A model generated the notes under the pieces. The model saw only the letters and a program-made list of their open reading frames with translations, did no database searches and was not told the DNA's origin. Shown here piece after piece: positions 7,217-17,739 of a stretch of DNA of 64,000 nt; position 1 is the first letter of the stretch; each line of letters starts with the position of its first letter. The stretch is from Terrimonas sp964445775 (GTDB lineage: Bacteria; Bacteroidota; Bacteroidia; Chitinophagales; Chitinophagaceae). The translations under genes were made by a program, and so were the position numbers. The stretch covers positions 84,403-148,402 of the forward strand of contig CAYUMH010000004.1 in the NCBI GenBank assembly GCA_964445775.1, given 5' to 3'.

Positions 7217-9346
7217 ATGGAAATAAGGAAAGACATATTATGGCGTGTGTACCTGTGTTTTATAGGTATGACGGTGTTATGTGTCTTTATACTGGCAAAA
7301 GCTATTTATATCCAGGGGCCGCAGGGCGAGCACTGGCGCAGCATGAGCGATAGCATGCACCAGAAGATTGTTGAACTGGATGCAGACCGTGGTACTATTT
7401 ACAGTGAAGACGGGCAGATGTTAAGCACTTCCATGCCGCAGTTTGATATTTATATGGACATGCAGGCAGATGGATTGCGTGATAAGAACGGTAAGATCTT
7501 TAAAGAAAATGTGGATTCCTTCTCTGTGGCACTGGCCGGTTATTTTGGCGATAAAAGCGCCAAACAATACAAAGCCGATCTGCAGGAAGCCTATAAAAAG
7601 AAAAGACGTTATTATCCTTTACGGAAAAAAATGTCTTTTGAAGATTATAAGAACTTTCGCCAGTTTCCTTTGGCCCGTTTAAGTCGCAATAAAAGCGGGG
7701 TAATTGTAGAGGAGAGCAGCAAAAGGGTAGCGCCCTTTGGTTTACTGGCCAACAGGACCATTGGTCTGTCAAGGGAGTTCATTAACAGCGATGGCAAAGT
7801 AAAGAAGATGAATGTGGGCCTGGAAATGAGTTATGACAGCCTGCTGGTAGGACAAAAAGGGCAACGCCTGGTACGTTTTATTACCGGCGGTGCAGTGCCG
7901 GTTGAAGGGTTCCAGGTAGAGCCGGAGAACGGTAATGACCTGTATACTACCATTGATGTAAACATGCAGGATGTAACGCAGAATGCTTTACTGAAGATGA
8001 TGTTACAGTGTGAGGGTGAATATGGTTCGGCCATATTAATGGAGACAAAGACCGGTAAAATAAAAGCGATGGCCAACCTGGGTCGTCATGCCGATGGTAC
8101 TTACTGGGAGGATGATAACTATGCTTTGCGTGTATCGGAACCCGGATCTACCATTAAGCTGGTAACATTATTAGCAGTGCTGGATAAGGGTACTTCTAAA
8201 TTAGATGACCTGGTGGAAGTAGGCAGCGCCGGCAGAATGGTGGTTGGTCCGCGGAATGTAAACGATGCGGAACGTTCGCCTAAATCGGTGCTCACCGTAA
8301 AAGAAGCATTTGCCCATAGTTCCAATGTAGGTATGAGCAAGCTGGCTTTAAAAGCTTTTGGTCAAAACCCAACCGAACTGGGCGAGTATATGAAGAAATA
8401 TGGTATGGCTACCAAGTCGCCGATTGACCTGGACCATTTACCCAGGCCAAGGCTGGCACCCCTGGAAAAAGGCAATGGCGGGGTGATGAATATGATCACC
8501 ATGAGCTTTGGGTATGCCATTAACGTGAGCCCTTTGCAAACATTGACCTTATACAATGCAGTAGCCAATAATGGTAAGATGGTAAAACCTTACCTGGTAA
8601 ATAATATTCAGCAGAACGGCCTGGTGGTAAAACAGTTTGAGCCGGTGGTGATGAACGAGCAGATATGCAAACCTGAAGTAGTGAAAGCGGCACAGGCAAG
8701 TATGGAAGCGGTGGTTACCGAAGGTACTGCCCGCAAAGCCATGGCAGGCCTGCCTTTTAAAGTAGCCGGTAAAACCGGAACGGCGCATGTGGCAGATGGT
8801 AATATAAAATATGGTCACGGTGTATACCAGGCATCATTTGTTGGATACTTCCCGGCCGATAACCCGCAATACAGTTGTATTGTAGTGATCAGGACCAAAC
8901 CACATGCTGCCGTACACTATGGTGGTTCGCTAGGTGGTCCGGTGTTTAAAGAAATTGCCAGCAGGGTATATGCCATGCACGTGGACAGCAAAAGTCCCAG
9001 CCAGTTCATAGCAAAAAAAGATAGTTCAGCTTATTTCTATGCAGGCAGTTCCGGTGATTTCAAGCAGGTGTATGGAATGTTGAACATCAGCTTCCGTGAT
9101 TCGGCCAAGGATAAGGACTGGATCAATGTGTACGGAGCAGGCAGCACGCCAGTGGCCACGGTTAACCAGGTACGCAAACAATTAATGCCCAGTTTAAAAG
9201 GCATGGGCTTAAAAGATGCGCTGTATTTAATGGAGTCCATGGGAGTAAAAGTACAGGTGAAGGGTAAGGGTAAGGTGATGAGCCAGTCAGTATCTCCGGG
9301 TACGACTTTGGCCAAAAACATGACAGTTACAATTGAATTAGGATAA
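7217..9346 (+). CDS. ftsI: Penicillin-binding protein FtsI (PBP3), septal transpeptidase with PASTA domain
   Basis: The 709-residue class B PBP has an N-terminal membrane anchor (about residues 11-30), the PBP dimerisation region with LDADRGTIYSEDG near residue 56, and a transpeptidase domain. All three active-site motifs are present: Ser311 in SEPGSTIK, S368-S-N370, and K519 in KTGTA. The C-terminus (about 645-709) is a PASTA-like domain (LKDALYLMESMGVKVQVKGKG), which E. coli FtsI lacks but Bacteroidota and Gram-positive relatives often have. The enzyme cross-links septal peptidoglycan together with FtsW. It ends 11 nt before murE. Confidence 0.96.
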   Translation: MEIRKDILWRVYLCFIGMTVLCVFILAKAIYIQGPQGEHWRSMSDSMHQKIVELDADRGTIYSEDGQMLSTSMPQFDIYMDMQADGLRDKNGKIFKENVDSFSVALAGYFGDKSAKQYKADLQEAYKKKRRYYPLRKKMSFEDYKNFRQFPLARLSRNKSGVIVEESSKRVAPFGLLANRTIGLSREFINSDGKVKKMNVGLEMSYDSLLVGQKGQRLVRFITGGAVPVEGFQVEPENGNDLYTTIDVNMQDVTQNALLKMMLQCEGEYGSAILMETKTGKIKAMANLGRHADGTYWEDDNYALRVSEPGSTIKLVTLLAVLDKGTSKLDDLVEVGSAGRMVVGPRNVNDAERSPKSVLTVKEAFAHSSNVGMSKLALKAFGQNPTELGEYMKKYGMATKSPIDLDHLPRPRLAPLEKGNGGVMNMITMSFGYAINVSPLQTLTLYNAVANNGKMVKPYLVNNIQQNGLVVKQFEPVVMNEQICKPEVVKAAQASMEAVVTEGTARKAMAGLPFKVAGKTGTAHVADGNIKYGHGVYQASFVGYFPADNPQYSCIVVIRTKPHAAVHYGGSLGGPVFKEIASRVYAMHVDSKSPSQFIAKKDSSAYFYAGSSGDFKQVYGMLNISFRDSAKDKDWINVYGAGSTPVATVNQVRKQLMPSLKGMGLKDALYLMESMGVKVQVKGKGKVMSQSVSPGTTLAKNMTVTIELG

Positions 9347-9357
9347 AATATACGTGT

Positions 9358-10821
9358 GTGTTATTACAGGATGTTTTATACAAGGTGGCTATTCAATCGC
9401 TCAATGGTTCAACTGCCATTGATGTTTCGGGGGTTCAATCCGACTCCAGGAAAGTAGCTGCCGGAAATGTTTTTGTAGCGGTGAAAGGTGTAGGCGTGGA
9501 TGGTCATTTGTTCATTGACAAGGCAATTGAAAAAGGAGCAACAGCGGTTGTATATCAAACAACCCCGGAAGTGTTTCAGCAGGATATTGTTTATATATCG
9601 GTAGAGAACAGTGCCATCGCACTGGGTGTAATGGCGGCTAATTTTTACAGTAACCCTTCTGCCGGTTTAAAAGTAGTAGGTGTTACCGGTACCAATGGCA
9701 AAACCACCATTGCTACCTTATTATACAAGCTCTTTACATCGCTGGGGTATAACTGTGGGTTGTTAAGTACGGTCAATAATATAATTGGCGATAAAGTATT
9801 GGAAGCAACCCATACCACACCGGATGCAGTGAGCCTGCAGGCTTTATTGCGGGAGATGGCCGATGCAGGATGTGACTATGCTTTTATGGAAGTAAGCTCA
9901 CATGCGGTACACCAGCATCGTATAGCCGGTTTGCAATTTGCAGGTGGCCTGTTCAGCAATATCACGCACGATCACCTGGACTATCACCAGACATTTGATG
10001 AGTATATCCGGGTGAAGAAAATTTTCTTTGATGGTTTGCCTAACAATGCTTTTGCCATTACCAATGTAGATGATAAAAGAGGCCTGGTGATGCTGCAAAA
10101 CACGGCGGCTAAAAAATATAGTTACAGCATAAAAACCCTGGCTGATTTTAAAGGGAAGCTCATTGAAAATACACTGACCGGACTGGTAATGAGTATCAAC
10201 GACCAGGAAACGCATTTCAGATTAATAGGTGAGTTTAATGCCTATAACCTGCTGGCAGTGTATGGTGCGGCCATTTGCCTGGGCCAGGATAGGATGGAAG
10301 TGCTGCAACACCTGAGTATGCTGACCGGTGCAGAAGGACGCTTTGATTTTTCAGTATCGCCCAAAGAGCAGATCATCACGATTGTGGATTATGCTCATAC
10401 ACCGGATGCTTTATTAAATGTATTGGCAACGATAAAAAAACTAAAGCAGGGCAACGAAAAAGTGATAACGGTGGTGGGTTGCGGCGGCGACAGGGATAAA
10501 ACGAAAAGACCGGTGATGGCAACGGTAGCCTGTGAGCATAGCGATAAAGTGGTGTTCACCAGCGATAACCCAAGAACAGAAGATCCGGCACAGATCATTA
10601 AAGATATGGAAGAGGGTTTGCCAGCTTCGGCCAGAAGAAAATACCTGGCTATTACGGACAGGAAGGAAGCGATTAAAACGGCGTTGAGCCTGGCCGGTGA
10701 GGGCGATATTATACTGGTAGCAGGCAAGGGCCACGAAAAGTACCAGGATATTAATGGTGTTAAAAACCATTTTGACGATAAGGAAGTAATTGCGGAAATG
10801 ATCGAATTATTAGAAAAATAA
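9358..10821 (+). CDS. murE: UDP-MurNAc-tripeptide synthetase MurE (meso-DAP adding)
   Basis: The 487-residue ligase starts at GTG 9358; no ATG fits the expected N-terminus better. It shows the Mur-ligase P-loop GVTGTNGKTT (about residues 110-119), HTTPDA, EVSSHAVHQHR and VVDYAHTPDAL. The DNPR motif in FTSDNPRTEDP (about residue 404) marks enzymes that add meso-diaminopimelate rather than lysine, so the peptidoglycan should be of the DAP type. This agrees with dapB at 59035-59751. It acts in the cytoplasm on UDP-MurNAc-Ala-Glu. Spacing to ftsI (11 nt) and mraY (20 nt) supports one operon. Confidence 0.97.
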   Translation: MLLQDVLYKVAIQSLNGSTAIDVSGVQSDSRKVAAGNVFVAVKGVGVDGHLFIDKAIEKGATAVVYQTTPEVFQQDIVYISVENSAIALGVMAANFYSNPSAGLKVVGVTGTNGKTTIATLLYKLFTSLGYNCGLLSTVNNIIGDKVLEATHTTPDAVSLQALLREMADAGCDYAFMEVSSHAVHQHRIAGLQFAGGLFSNITHDHLDYHQTFDEYIRVKKIFFDGLPNNAFAITNVDDKRGLVMLQNTAAKKYSYSIKTLADFKGKLIENTLTGLVMSINDQETHFRLIGEFNAYNLLAVYGAAICLGQDRMEVLQHLSMLTGAEGRFDFSVSPKEQIITIVDYAHTPDALLNVLATIKKLKQGNEKVITVVGCGGDRDKTKRPVMATVACEHSDKVVFTSDNPRTEDPAQIIKDMEEGLPASARRKYLAITDRKEAIKTALSLAGEGDIILVAGKGHEKYQDINGVKNHFDDKEVIAEMIELLEK

Positions 10822-10841
10822 AATTATAAACCACAACCACT

Positions 10842-12119
10842 ATGTTATATCATCTTTTTGATTGGCTTAAGGACCAGGGGATCAAATTTCCCGGTAGTGA
10901 GTTGTATCGCTTTGTATCCTTCAGGGTACTGGCGGCGGTATTATTATCCCTGTTTATTACCATGGTATATGGTAAAAAACTGATTAAGTTCTTACAGAAA
11001 AAACAGGTGGGTGAGTCGGTACGTGATTTAGGACTGGCAGGTGAGCAGGCAAAAAAAGGAACCCCTACCATGGGTGGTCTGATCATCATTATGGCCATTT
11101 TAATTCCGACCATATTATTGGCCAAGCTGAACACGGTGTATATCATATTGATGCTGGTGGCAACCGTATGGTTAGGTATTATTGGATTTATTGATGACTA
11201 CTTAAAATTAAAAGCCAAACAGAAAGCGAAACTGTTGGGCGCCAATTATAAAAAAAGTGATAAAGACGGTTTAGCTGGTTGGTTTAAAGTGTTTGGGCAG
11301 GTAGGCCTGGGTATTCTGGTAGGTGCAGTGCTTTATTTTAATAGTGATGTAAAAATATGGCGTGAATACCAGGGTGTACCTAAAGCAGGAGAGCAAGGTT
11401 TTTTTGAAAGGAAGGTGGATGGTAAAACCAAATACTTTGTGGAAACAAAAGAGCCGATCACTACTATTCCCTTTGTAAAAACCCATGAGTTTAATTACTC
11501 CAAATTATTACCGGAGTCATTAAGGTCCTATACCTGGGTGCTGTATATACTGGTGGTGATATTTATTATCACGGCAGTATCCAATGGCTCTAATATTACA
11601 GATGGCCTGGATGGTCTGGCAACAGGTACTTCAGCATTGATAGGTGTATGTCTGGGCATATTTGCCTATGCCAGTGGTAACTTCTTCTTTGCCGATTACC
11701 TGAACATCATGTATATACCCAACCTGGATGAGCTATCCATTTTTATAGCAGCCATGGTAGGGGCATGTGTGGGTTTTCTATGGTATAACTCCTATCCTGC
11801 ACAGGTGTTCATGGGCGATACGGGTAGTTTAACATTGGGTGGTATCATAGCAGCTATTGCCATCATTGTACATAAAGAATTATTGATCCCTATATTCTGT
11901 GGCGTGTTCCTGGTAGAAGTATTGAGTGTAACCCTGCAGGTGACCTACTTTAAATATACCAAGAAGAAATATGGTGAGGGCCGGAGGATATTCCTGATGA
12001 GTCCTTTACACCACCACTACCAGAAGAAAGGGTATCATGAAGCAAAAATTGTTACACGTTTCTGGTTAGTGTCTGTTTTACTGGTGGTATTAAGTATTGC
12101 CACTTTAAAAATGAGATAA
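10842..12119 (+). CDS. mraY: Phospho-MurNAc-pentapeptide transferase MraY
   Basis: The 425-residue protein has about ten membrane segments. It carries the MraY motifs GTPTMGG near residue 67, the Asp pair in GFIDDYLK near residue 115, NITDGLDGLA near residue 248, FMGDTGSLTLGG near residue 324 and the cytoplasmic HHHYQKKG near residue 387. It makes lipid I from UDP-MurNAc-pentapeptide and undecaprenyl phosphate. It is longer than the roughly 360-residue E. coli enzyme because of an insert at about residues 175-220, common in Bacteroidota. It sits between murE and murD. Confidence 0.97.
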   Translation: MLYHLFDWLKDQGIKFPGSELYRFVSFRVLAAVLLSLFITMVYGKKLIKFLQKKQVGESVRDLGLAGEQAKKGTPTMGGLIIIMAILIPTILLAKLNTVYIILMLVATVWLGIIGFIDDYLKLKAKQKAKLLGANYKKSDKDGLAGWFKVFGQVGLGILVGAVLYFNSDVKIWREYQGVPKAGEQGFFERKVDGKTKYFVETKEPITTIPFVKTHEFNYSKLLPESLRSYTWVLYILVVIFIITAVSNGSNITDGLDGLATGTSALIGVCLGIFAYASGNFFFADYLNIMYIPNLDELSIFIAAMVGACVGFLWYNSYPAQVFMGDTGSLTLGGIIAAIAIIVHKELLIPIFCGVFLVEVLSVTLQVTYFKYTKKKYGEGRRIFLMSPLHHHYQKKGYHEAKIVTRFWLVSVLLVVLSIATLKMR

Positions 12120-12260
12120 TCACAGAGCAGTTGATATAAATAGTTCGAAAGACCACCGCTAAGAATCCTATCCTTGATAACCACAGGCTAAGCAGGCTGA
12201 TGAAAGTAAGATTTCATCTGATGACTTTGAAAAACCTATTTATTGTTCGGAAACATCATT

Positions 12261-13598
12261 ATGGCTAAAAAAATAATAATACTGGGAAGCGGTGAAAGTG
12301 GCGTAGGTGCGGCGTTGCTGGCCAAACAAAAAGGCTTCGATGTATTTGTTTCCGACAGCAGTTCTTTAAAAGAGCCTTATAAAAAGGAGTTAGACGAGGC
12401 AGGGATCAGTTGGGAAGAAGGCGGGCATAGTATGGATATAGTGCTGGCCGCTGATGAGATTGTAAAGAGCCCCGGTATACCGGAAAAAGTTCCGGTGATG
12501 AAAGCTATCCGGGAAAAAGGTATCTCCGTGATCAGTGAAATTGAACTGGCTTACAGGTATAAAGGTGACAGTAAGATAGTGGCCATTACCGGCAGTAACG
12601 GTAAAACCACTACTACTACTTTAATTCACCATATCTGTATAACCGGCGGATTAGATGCGGCACTGGTGGGTAATGTAGGATTTTCATTTGCCCGGCAGGT
12701 AGCGCAAAGTCCGAAGCCTTATTATATAGTAGAGGTAAGCAGTTTTCAGTTAGATGATATAAAAACATTTAAACCGGAGATAGCGGTACTTACGAATATA
12801 ACCGAGGATCATTTAGACAGGTACGATTATAAGTTTGAGAATTATATAGCCAGTAAGTTCAGGATAATCATGAACCAGGATGAACATGATTATTTTATTT
12901 ACTCGGAGGATGATGAAGTAACGACACAATATTTAGCACAATTTAAGAATCACTCTAACCCACTACCGATTAGTATGAGAAAGGAAACAAACGGCGCATT
13001 TATCAAAGACGGAGACATGTACGTAAGAACAGGCGAAGATTTTATTACCATGAGTGTCGAGGATTTCTTCCAAAAAGGAAAACACAATCAGTATAATACT
13101 ATGGCAGCTTGTTTGGCAGCGGAGAAGTTGGATATCAGGAAAGACCGTATAAAAGAAGCGGTACAGACTTTCCAGAGTTTAGAGCACCGTATGGAGCCGG
13201 TGATCACCGTGCGTGGTGTGGAGTTTATTAACGACAGTAAGTCAACCAACGTGAACTCGGTATGGTATGCGCTGGAGAGTATGGTAAAACCAACTGTACT
13301 GATATTAGGCGGGGTGGATAAAGGAAATGATTACAGCATTTTGAAAGACCTGGTAAAACAAAATGTACGTGCTATTGTGTGTATGGGTACGGATAATTCT
13401 AAAATACATGAAGGCTTTGCCGACGCCGGTGTGCCTATTGTAGATACGGCGAGTGCGCAGGAAGCGGTGCGTGCTTCTTTTGAACTGGCACAAAAAGGTG
13501 ATGTGGTATTGTTAAGCCCGGCTTGCGCCAGTTTTGACCTGTTTAAAAATTATGAGGACAGGGGTACGCAGTTCAAACAGGCGGTGAGGGACTTGTAG
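12261..13598 (+). CDS. murD: UDP-MurNAc-L-alanine:D-glutamate ligase MurD
   Basis: The protein has 445 residues from ATG 12261 (MAKKIIILGSGESG). The frame extends upstream to a TTG at 12243, but the ATG places the Rossmann-like glycine motif at the usual position. The P-loop ITGSNGKTTTT, EVSSFQLDD, NITEDHLDRY and the C-terminal NDSKSTN are all present. MurD adds D-glutamate to UDP-MurNAc-L-Ala in the cytoplasm. A 141-nt spacer without a gene separates it from mraY. Confidence 0.96.
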   Translation: MAKKIIILGSGESGVGAALLAKQKGFDVFVSDSSSLKEPYKKELDEAGISWEEGGHSMDIVLAADEIVKSPGIPEKVPVMKAIREKGISVISEIELAYRYKGDSKIVAITGSNGKTTTTTLIHHICITGGLDAALVGNVGFSFARQVAQSPKPYYIVEVSSFQLDDIKTFKPEIAVLTNITEDHLDRYDYKFENYIASKFRIIMNQDEHDYFIYSEDDEVTTQYLAQFKNHSNPLPISMRKETNGAFIKDGDMYVRTGEDFITMSVEDFFQKGKHNQYNTMAACLAAEKLDIRKDRIKEAVQTFQSLEHRMEPVITVRGVEFINDSKSTNVNSVWYALESMVKPTVLILGGVDKGNDYSILKDLVKQNVRAIVCMGTDNSKIHEGFADAGVPIVDTASAQEAVRASFELAQKGDVVLLSPACASFDLFKNYEDRGTQFKQAVRDL

Positions 13599-13631
13599 GC
13601 TAATTTGGAAATTTTAAAATTGGATTTACAG
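13599..13631. repeat. Short heptamer-type repeat just after the murD stop
   Basis: Beginning about four bases after the murD TAG, the units AATTTGG, AAATTTT, AAAATTG and GATTTAC follow each other. The array is short and AT-rich and could be chance, but its position beside a stop codon matches the other arrays. The rest of the 193-nt gap to ftsW shows no gene. Confidence 0.35.
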
Positions 13632-13791
13632 AAAAAGAAACAAAGGCCTGCATAGTGATGAATAGAATTAGTGCAGTACAAGCGTGCGACGCAACGGAAG
13701 TTTAATCAAGGGTGGAACGTTGATAACAAAAAATAAATTAGGATTATAAAGTAACAAAACTCCCTTTTAGGGGTTGGAGGCAAAAAAATAG

Positions 13792-15069
13792 ATGTCGGCA
13801 ACGGTAGACATACAGGAAGAACAACAAGCGGTAACCAAAAACTGGGCGACCAACCTGCGTCAGCACGCGAGTGGCGATAAGGTGATCTGGGCGTTGGTGG
13901 TATTGCTTACGCTGGTATCGTTACTGGCGGTGTATAGCGCTACCGGATCGCTGGCCTATAAAAATTACAAGGGTAATACGGAAATATACCTGTTTAAGCA
14001 GGTGATCTTTATATTGATCGGTATCGGGGTTATTTATTTTGCACACAGGGTAAACTATACTATTTACTCCAAAGTAGCCACTTTCCTGTTCATACTCACG
14101 ATACCCTTATTGCTGTATACCTTGTTTTTTGGTGTGACCATGAATGAGGGTAGTCGCTGGATACGGTTACCCATTATAAATATGACCATGCAAACTTCTG
14201 ACCTGGCAAAACTGGCTTTGTTCATGTACCTGGCCAGGGTGCTGAGCCGGAAGCAGGATGTGATCAAAGATTTTAAAAAAGGGTTTCTGCCATTGATCAT
14301 ACCGGTGGGTTTGATCTGTGCATTAATTGCACCGGCTAACTTATCAACAGCCTTACTATTGGGCGCCAGCTGCCTGATGTTATTGTTTATAGGCCGGGCC
14401 AGTGTAAAACATTTATTAATGGTAGTGGGTATTGCCTGCATACCCATTGTGTTTTTAATTGTATCGGCAGTTGTAAGACATAGTGCCAGTGACGAAGAAG
14501 TGAGTGCCAAAAAAACAGCAGGCTCGGGCGTACTGGTAAGATGGAATACCTGGGTGGGCAGGGTAGAGAATTTTATTTATGGTGGTAAGGATGCGGATAA
14601 TGATGAAATGTACCAGACCAACCAGGCAAAAATTGCTATTGCCAAAGGTGGTTTATTGGGCGTAGGTCCTGGTAACAGTACTACACGCGATTATTTACCG
14701 CAGGCTTATAACGACTTTATTTTCGCCATCATCATTGAAGAGTACGGGGTGATTGGCGGCATGTTCATCGTATTCTTTTACCTGGTGTTTTTATACAGGT
14801 GTATACGGGTATTTAAAAGATGTCCCTATGCATTTGGTGCGTTCCTGGCACTGGGTTTAAGTTTTACGCTGGCCATACAGGCTATTGCCAACATGGCGGT
14901 AACGGTTAACCTGTTCCCGGTAACGGGTGTTACGTTACCATTGGTAAGTATGGGTGGGTCGAGCTTTTTATTTACCTGCCTGGCCATTGGTATTATATTA
15001 AGTGTGTCGAGAAACGTGGAAAGACAGGAAGGTAAAACTTTACAGCCGGCGCCTGTAAATGAAAATTAA
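13792..15069 (+). CDS. ftsW: FtsW, SEDS-family septal peptidoglycan polymerase
   Basis: The 425-residue protein has about ten membrane segments after a soluble stretch of about 35 residues. SEDS motifs include NEGSRWIRLP near residue 117, LAKLALFMYLAR, KGGLLGVGPGNSTTRDYLPQAYNDFIFAII near residue 285 and GVTLPLVSMGGSS near residue 380. FtsW polymerises glycan strands from lipid II at the septum with FtsI. Gene order (murD, ftsW, murG) is canonical. FtsW rather than RodA is inferred from its place in the dcw cluster. Confidence 0.95.
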   Translation: MSATVDIQEEQQAVTKNWATNLRQHASGDKVIWALVVLLTLVSLLAVYSATGSLAYKNYKGNTEIYLFKQVIFILIGIGVIYFAHRVNYTIYSKVATFLFILTIPLLLYTLFFGVTMNEGSRWIRLPIINMTMQTSDLAKLALFMYLARVLSRKQDVIKDFKKGFLPLIIPVGLICALIAPANLSTALLLGASCLMLLFIGRASVKHLLMVVGIACIPIVFLIVSAVVRHSASDEEVSAKKTAGSGVLVRWNTWVGRVENFIYGGKDADNDEMYQTNQAKIAIAKGGLLGVGPGNSTTRDYLPQAYNDFIFAIIIEEYGVIGGMFIVFFYLVFLYRCIRVFKRCPYAFGAFLALGLSFTLAIQAIANMAVTVNLFPVTGVTLPLVSMGGSSFLFTCLAIGIILSVSRNVERQEGKTLQPAPVNEN

Positions 15070-15093
15070 TATTGATACAGTAATATAAAAAGC

Positions 15094-16182
15094 ATGAGAG
15101 TAATTATAGCAGGCGGTGGTACAGGCGGACATATTTTCCCGGCAATTGCTATTGCTAATGCTTTAAAAGAACAAAGTCCGGGTATAGAGATATTATTTGT
15201 AGGGGCAAAGGGGAAGATGGAGATGGAGAAAGTACCCCAGGCCGGGTATAAGATTGTGGGATTGGACATTGCAGGGTTGAACAGGAGTTCTTTGATAAAA
15301 AATATCGGGTTACCATTTAAACTGGTAAAAAGTTTTTTCCAGGTGAAGAACATTTTTAAAAGTTTTAAGCCCGATGCGGTTATAGGTGTAGGTGGCTATT
15401 CCAGCTTCCCGGTATTACGTTATGCACAGGCTAAGAGCATTCATAGTTTTATACATGAGTCTAATTCCTTTGCCGGTAAATCAAATATTTTATTAGGAAA
15501 AAAAGCAAGTAAAGTATTTACGGGCACCGATGGCATGGAAAAGTTTTTCCCGGCCAATAAAATTATGGTAACGGGTAACCCGGTGCGCAGTGTGATTGCC
15601 CGTTCGGCCGTGACCAAAGCAGCAGGACTACAGTTCTTTGGCTTATCAACACAACAGAAAACAGTGTTGGTAGTTGGCGGAAGCCTGGGAGCTAAAACGA
15701 TCAATGAAACCATTGATAAACACCTGGATGAATTATTGCAGGCGGGCTTACAGGTTATATGGCAAACAGGTAAACCTTATGCTGCTACTGCTAAAGCCAG
15801 GGTACAGGGCAAAACCGGTGTTTGGGCCAATGATTTTATTACCGATATGCAGTTTGCCTATGCAGCGGCTGATATTATTGTAGCAAGGGCCGGCGCCATG
15901 ACGGTAGCAGAAATATGTGTAGTACAAAAACCTGCTTTGTTTGTGCCTTACCCTTATGCGGCTGAAGATCACCAGACGGCGAATGCCAGGGCACTGGTAG
16001 ATAAAGGAGCGGCAATAATGGTAAAAGACAGTGAGGCGATGGAGAAGGCGGTTCCGATGTTGATAGCACTGGCCGGTGATGAAACCAGGCAGCTGGAGAT
16101 GAAAACACAGTTGGCTAAACTGGCCATTACGGATGCGGATACAAAGATTGCAAAAACGGTTTTAACAGTAACAGTAACATAA
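15094..16182 (+). CDS. murG: UDP-GlcNAc:lipid I GlcNAc-transferase MurG
   Basis: The 362-residue GT28 enzyme begins with the glycine-rich loop IIAGGGTGGHIFPAIAIA (residues 4-21), followed by IGVGGYSS, HESNSFAGKSN and, in the C-terminal half, VVGGSLGAKTIN, ARAGAMTVAEI and PYPYAAEDHQTANA. MurG adds GlcNAc to lipid I on the inner face of the cytoplasmic membrane to give lipid II. It starts 24 nt after ftsW. Length is normal. Confidence 0.96.
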   Translation: MRVIIAGGGTGGHIFPAIAIANALKEQSPGIEILFVGAKGKMEMEKVPQAGYKIVGLDIAGLNRSSLIKNIGLPFKLVKSFFQVKNIFKSFKPDAVIGVGGYSSFPVLRYAQAKSIHSFIHESNSFAGKSNILLGKKASKVFTGTDGMEKFFPANKIMVTGNPVRSVIARSAVTKAAGLQFFGLSTQQKTVLVVGGSLGAKTINETIDKHLDELLQAGLQVIWQTGKPYAATAKARVQGKTGVWANDFITDMQFAYAAADIIVARAGAMTVAEICVVQKPALFVPYPYAAEDHQTANARALVDKGAAIMVKDSEAMEKAVPMLIALAGDETRQLEMKTQLAKLAITDADTKIAKTVLTVTVT

Positions 16183-16298
16183 ATCAAGACCCGGAGAACT
16201 ATTTCCACAGTAGTGGAGTGTATGACTGATTAGTAATCCCAAACCTTATGAATCCCCCTTTGGGGGTTAACAGTTAGTTGAGTTTAAATGCACAAACT

Positions 16299-17717
16299 AT
16301 GAGCGATGAGCAAAAGAATTCCCCGGTAGTTGCACCCTTTGCAGGTTTGCGATCGGTGTATTTTATCGGGATTGGAGGAATAGGCATGAGTGCATTGGCC
16401 AGGTTCTTTCACACGCAGGGGGTACAGGTGAGTGGTTACGATAAAACCAGTACCGTGTTGACCAGGCAGTTAAGCGATAGCGGTATTGCCATACACTATG
16501 AAGAGAACATTGCATTATTACCGGAGCAGGTAGACCTGGTAGTGTATACACCGGCTATACCGGCAACACACCTGGAGCTGGTGCATTATCGTGAAGCAGG
16601 AACAAAAGTGGTAAAGCGTAGTGATGTGCTGCAGATCATTTCGGAAGGTTCTTTTAATATATGTATTGCCGGAACGCATGGTAAAACAACCATCACAACC
16701 ATGGTAGCACATATTTTAAGGGATACCGGTTATGGTTGCAATGCTTTTCTGGGTGGTATCTCCGCAAACTATGGTACCAATTTCTGGAGCGATCCCAGGA
16801 ATGTTTGTGTAATAGAAGCGGATGAGTACGACAGAAGTTTTTTGAAATTAAGTCCTGATATCGCTATCATTTCGGCGATGGATGCTGACCACCTGGATAT
16901 TTATGGTGATGCGGCTACCATGGAAGAAGCGTTTATCGATTTCAGTAAGAAGATAAAACCGGGTGGCCTGCTGGTGTACCAGGCAGGGTTACCGAAAGGT
17001 GATGCGTTGGTGGCCGACAGGAAAATAAGTTATACCGTACATAACAGTACTGCGGATACAGTGGCTAAAAATATCCGCATTACCGAAGGCGGTTATACGT
17101 TTGATGTGCATGTGGGTGATAAAGTGTATGAAGACGTAGTGTTACACATGGGTGGCTTGCACAATATAGAAAATATGTTGGCTGCTATCACGGTTGCCAG
17201 TTCTTTACATATTGATGCGGCAAAAATTAAAGCGGCCGTGGCTTCCTTTAAGGGCGTAAAACGTCGCTTTGAATATATCGTTCCGCCTGCACCGCAAACG
17301 GATATTGTATATATAGATGATTATGCGCATCACCCGGAAGAACTGCGCCCGCTGATAACAGGCGCAAAAAAGATGTTTGAAAGCAGGAAGTGTACGGTTA
17401 TTTTTCAGCCACACCTTTTTAGCCGCACCCGTGATTTCGCGGATGGGTTTGCGGAGGTGCTGGATATGGCAGATGAAGTGATTTTGTTACCGATTTACCC
17501 GGCAAGGGAATTACCTATGGAAGGCGTAAACAGTGAGATGCTGTTGGCGAGGATGAAGAATAATAACAAACGGATTTTACATAAAGATGAAGTGATGAAC
17601 TGGTTACAGGAAGAATATACCAGGACCGGTTCGGGCGAAAAAAAATTATTGATAACGGCAGGTGCCGGTGATGTTGATACACTGGTATTGCAGATTAAAG
17701 CGTTTTTAACGCAATAG
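16299..17717 (+). CDS. murC: UDP-MurNAc:L-alanine ligase MurC
   Basis: The protein has 472 residues from ATG 16299; the frame opens at a TTG 21 nt upstream, which is less likely. It carries FIGIGGIGMSALARFF near residue 24, the ATP P-loop GTHGKTTITTM near residue 127, EADEYDRSFL, and YIDDYAHHPEEL near residue 345. MurC ligates L-alanine to UDP-MurNAc, the first peptide-stem step. It follows murG after a 116-nt spacer and lies 22 nt before ftsQ. Confidence 0.96.
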   Translation: MSDEQKNSPVVAPFAGLRSVYFIGIGGIGMSALARFFHTQGVQVSGYDKTSTVLTRQLSDSGIAIHYEENIALLPEQVDLVVYTPAIPATHLELVHYREAGTKVVKRSDVLQIISEGSFNICIAGTHGKTTITTMVAHILRDTGYGCNAFLGGISANYGTNFWSDPRNVCVIEADEYDRSFLKLSPDIAIISAMDADHLDIYGDAATMEEAFIDFSKKIKPGGLLVYQAGLPKGDALVADRKISYTVHNSTADTVAKNIRITEGGYTFDVHVGDKVYEDVVLHMGGLHNIENMLAAITVASSLHIDAAKIKAAVASFKGVKRRFEYIVPPAPQTDIVYIDDYAHHPEELRPLITGAKKMFESRKCTVIFQPHLFSRTRDFADGFAEVLDMADEVILLPIYPARELPMEGVNSEMLLARMKNNNKRILHKDEVMNWLQEEYTRTGSGEKKLLITAGAGDVDTLVLQIKAFLTQ

Positions 17718-17739
17718 ATATCAACAACAGGAATAAAAA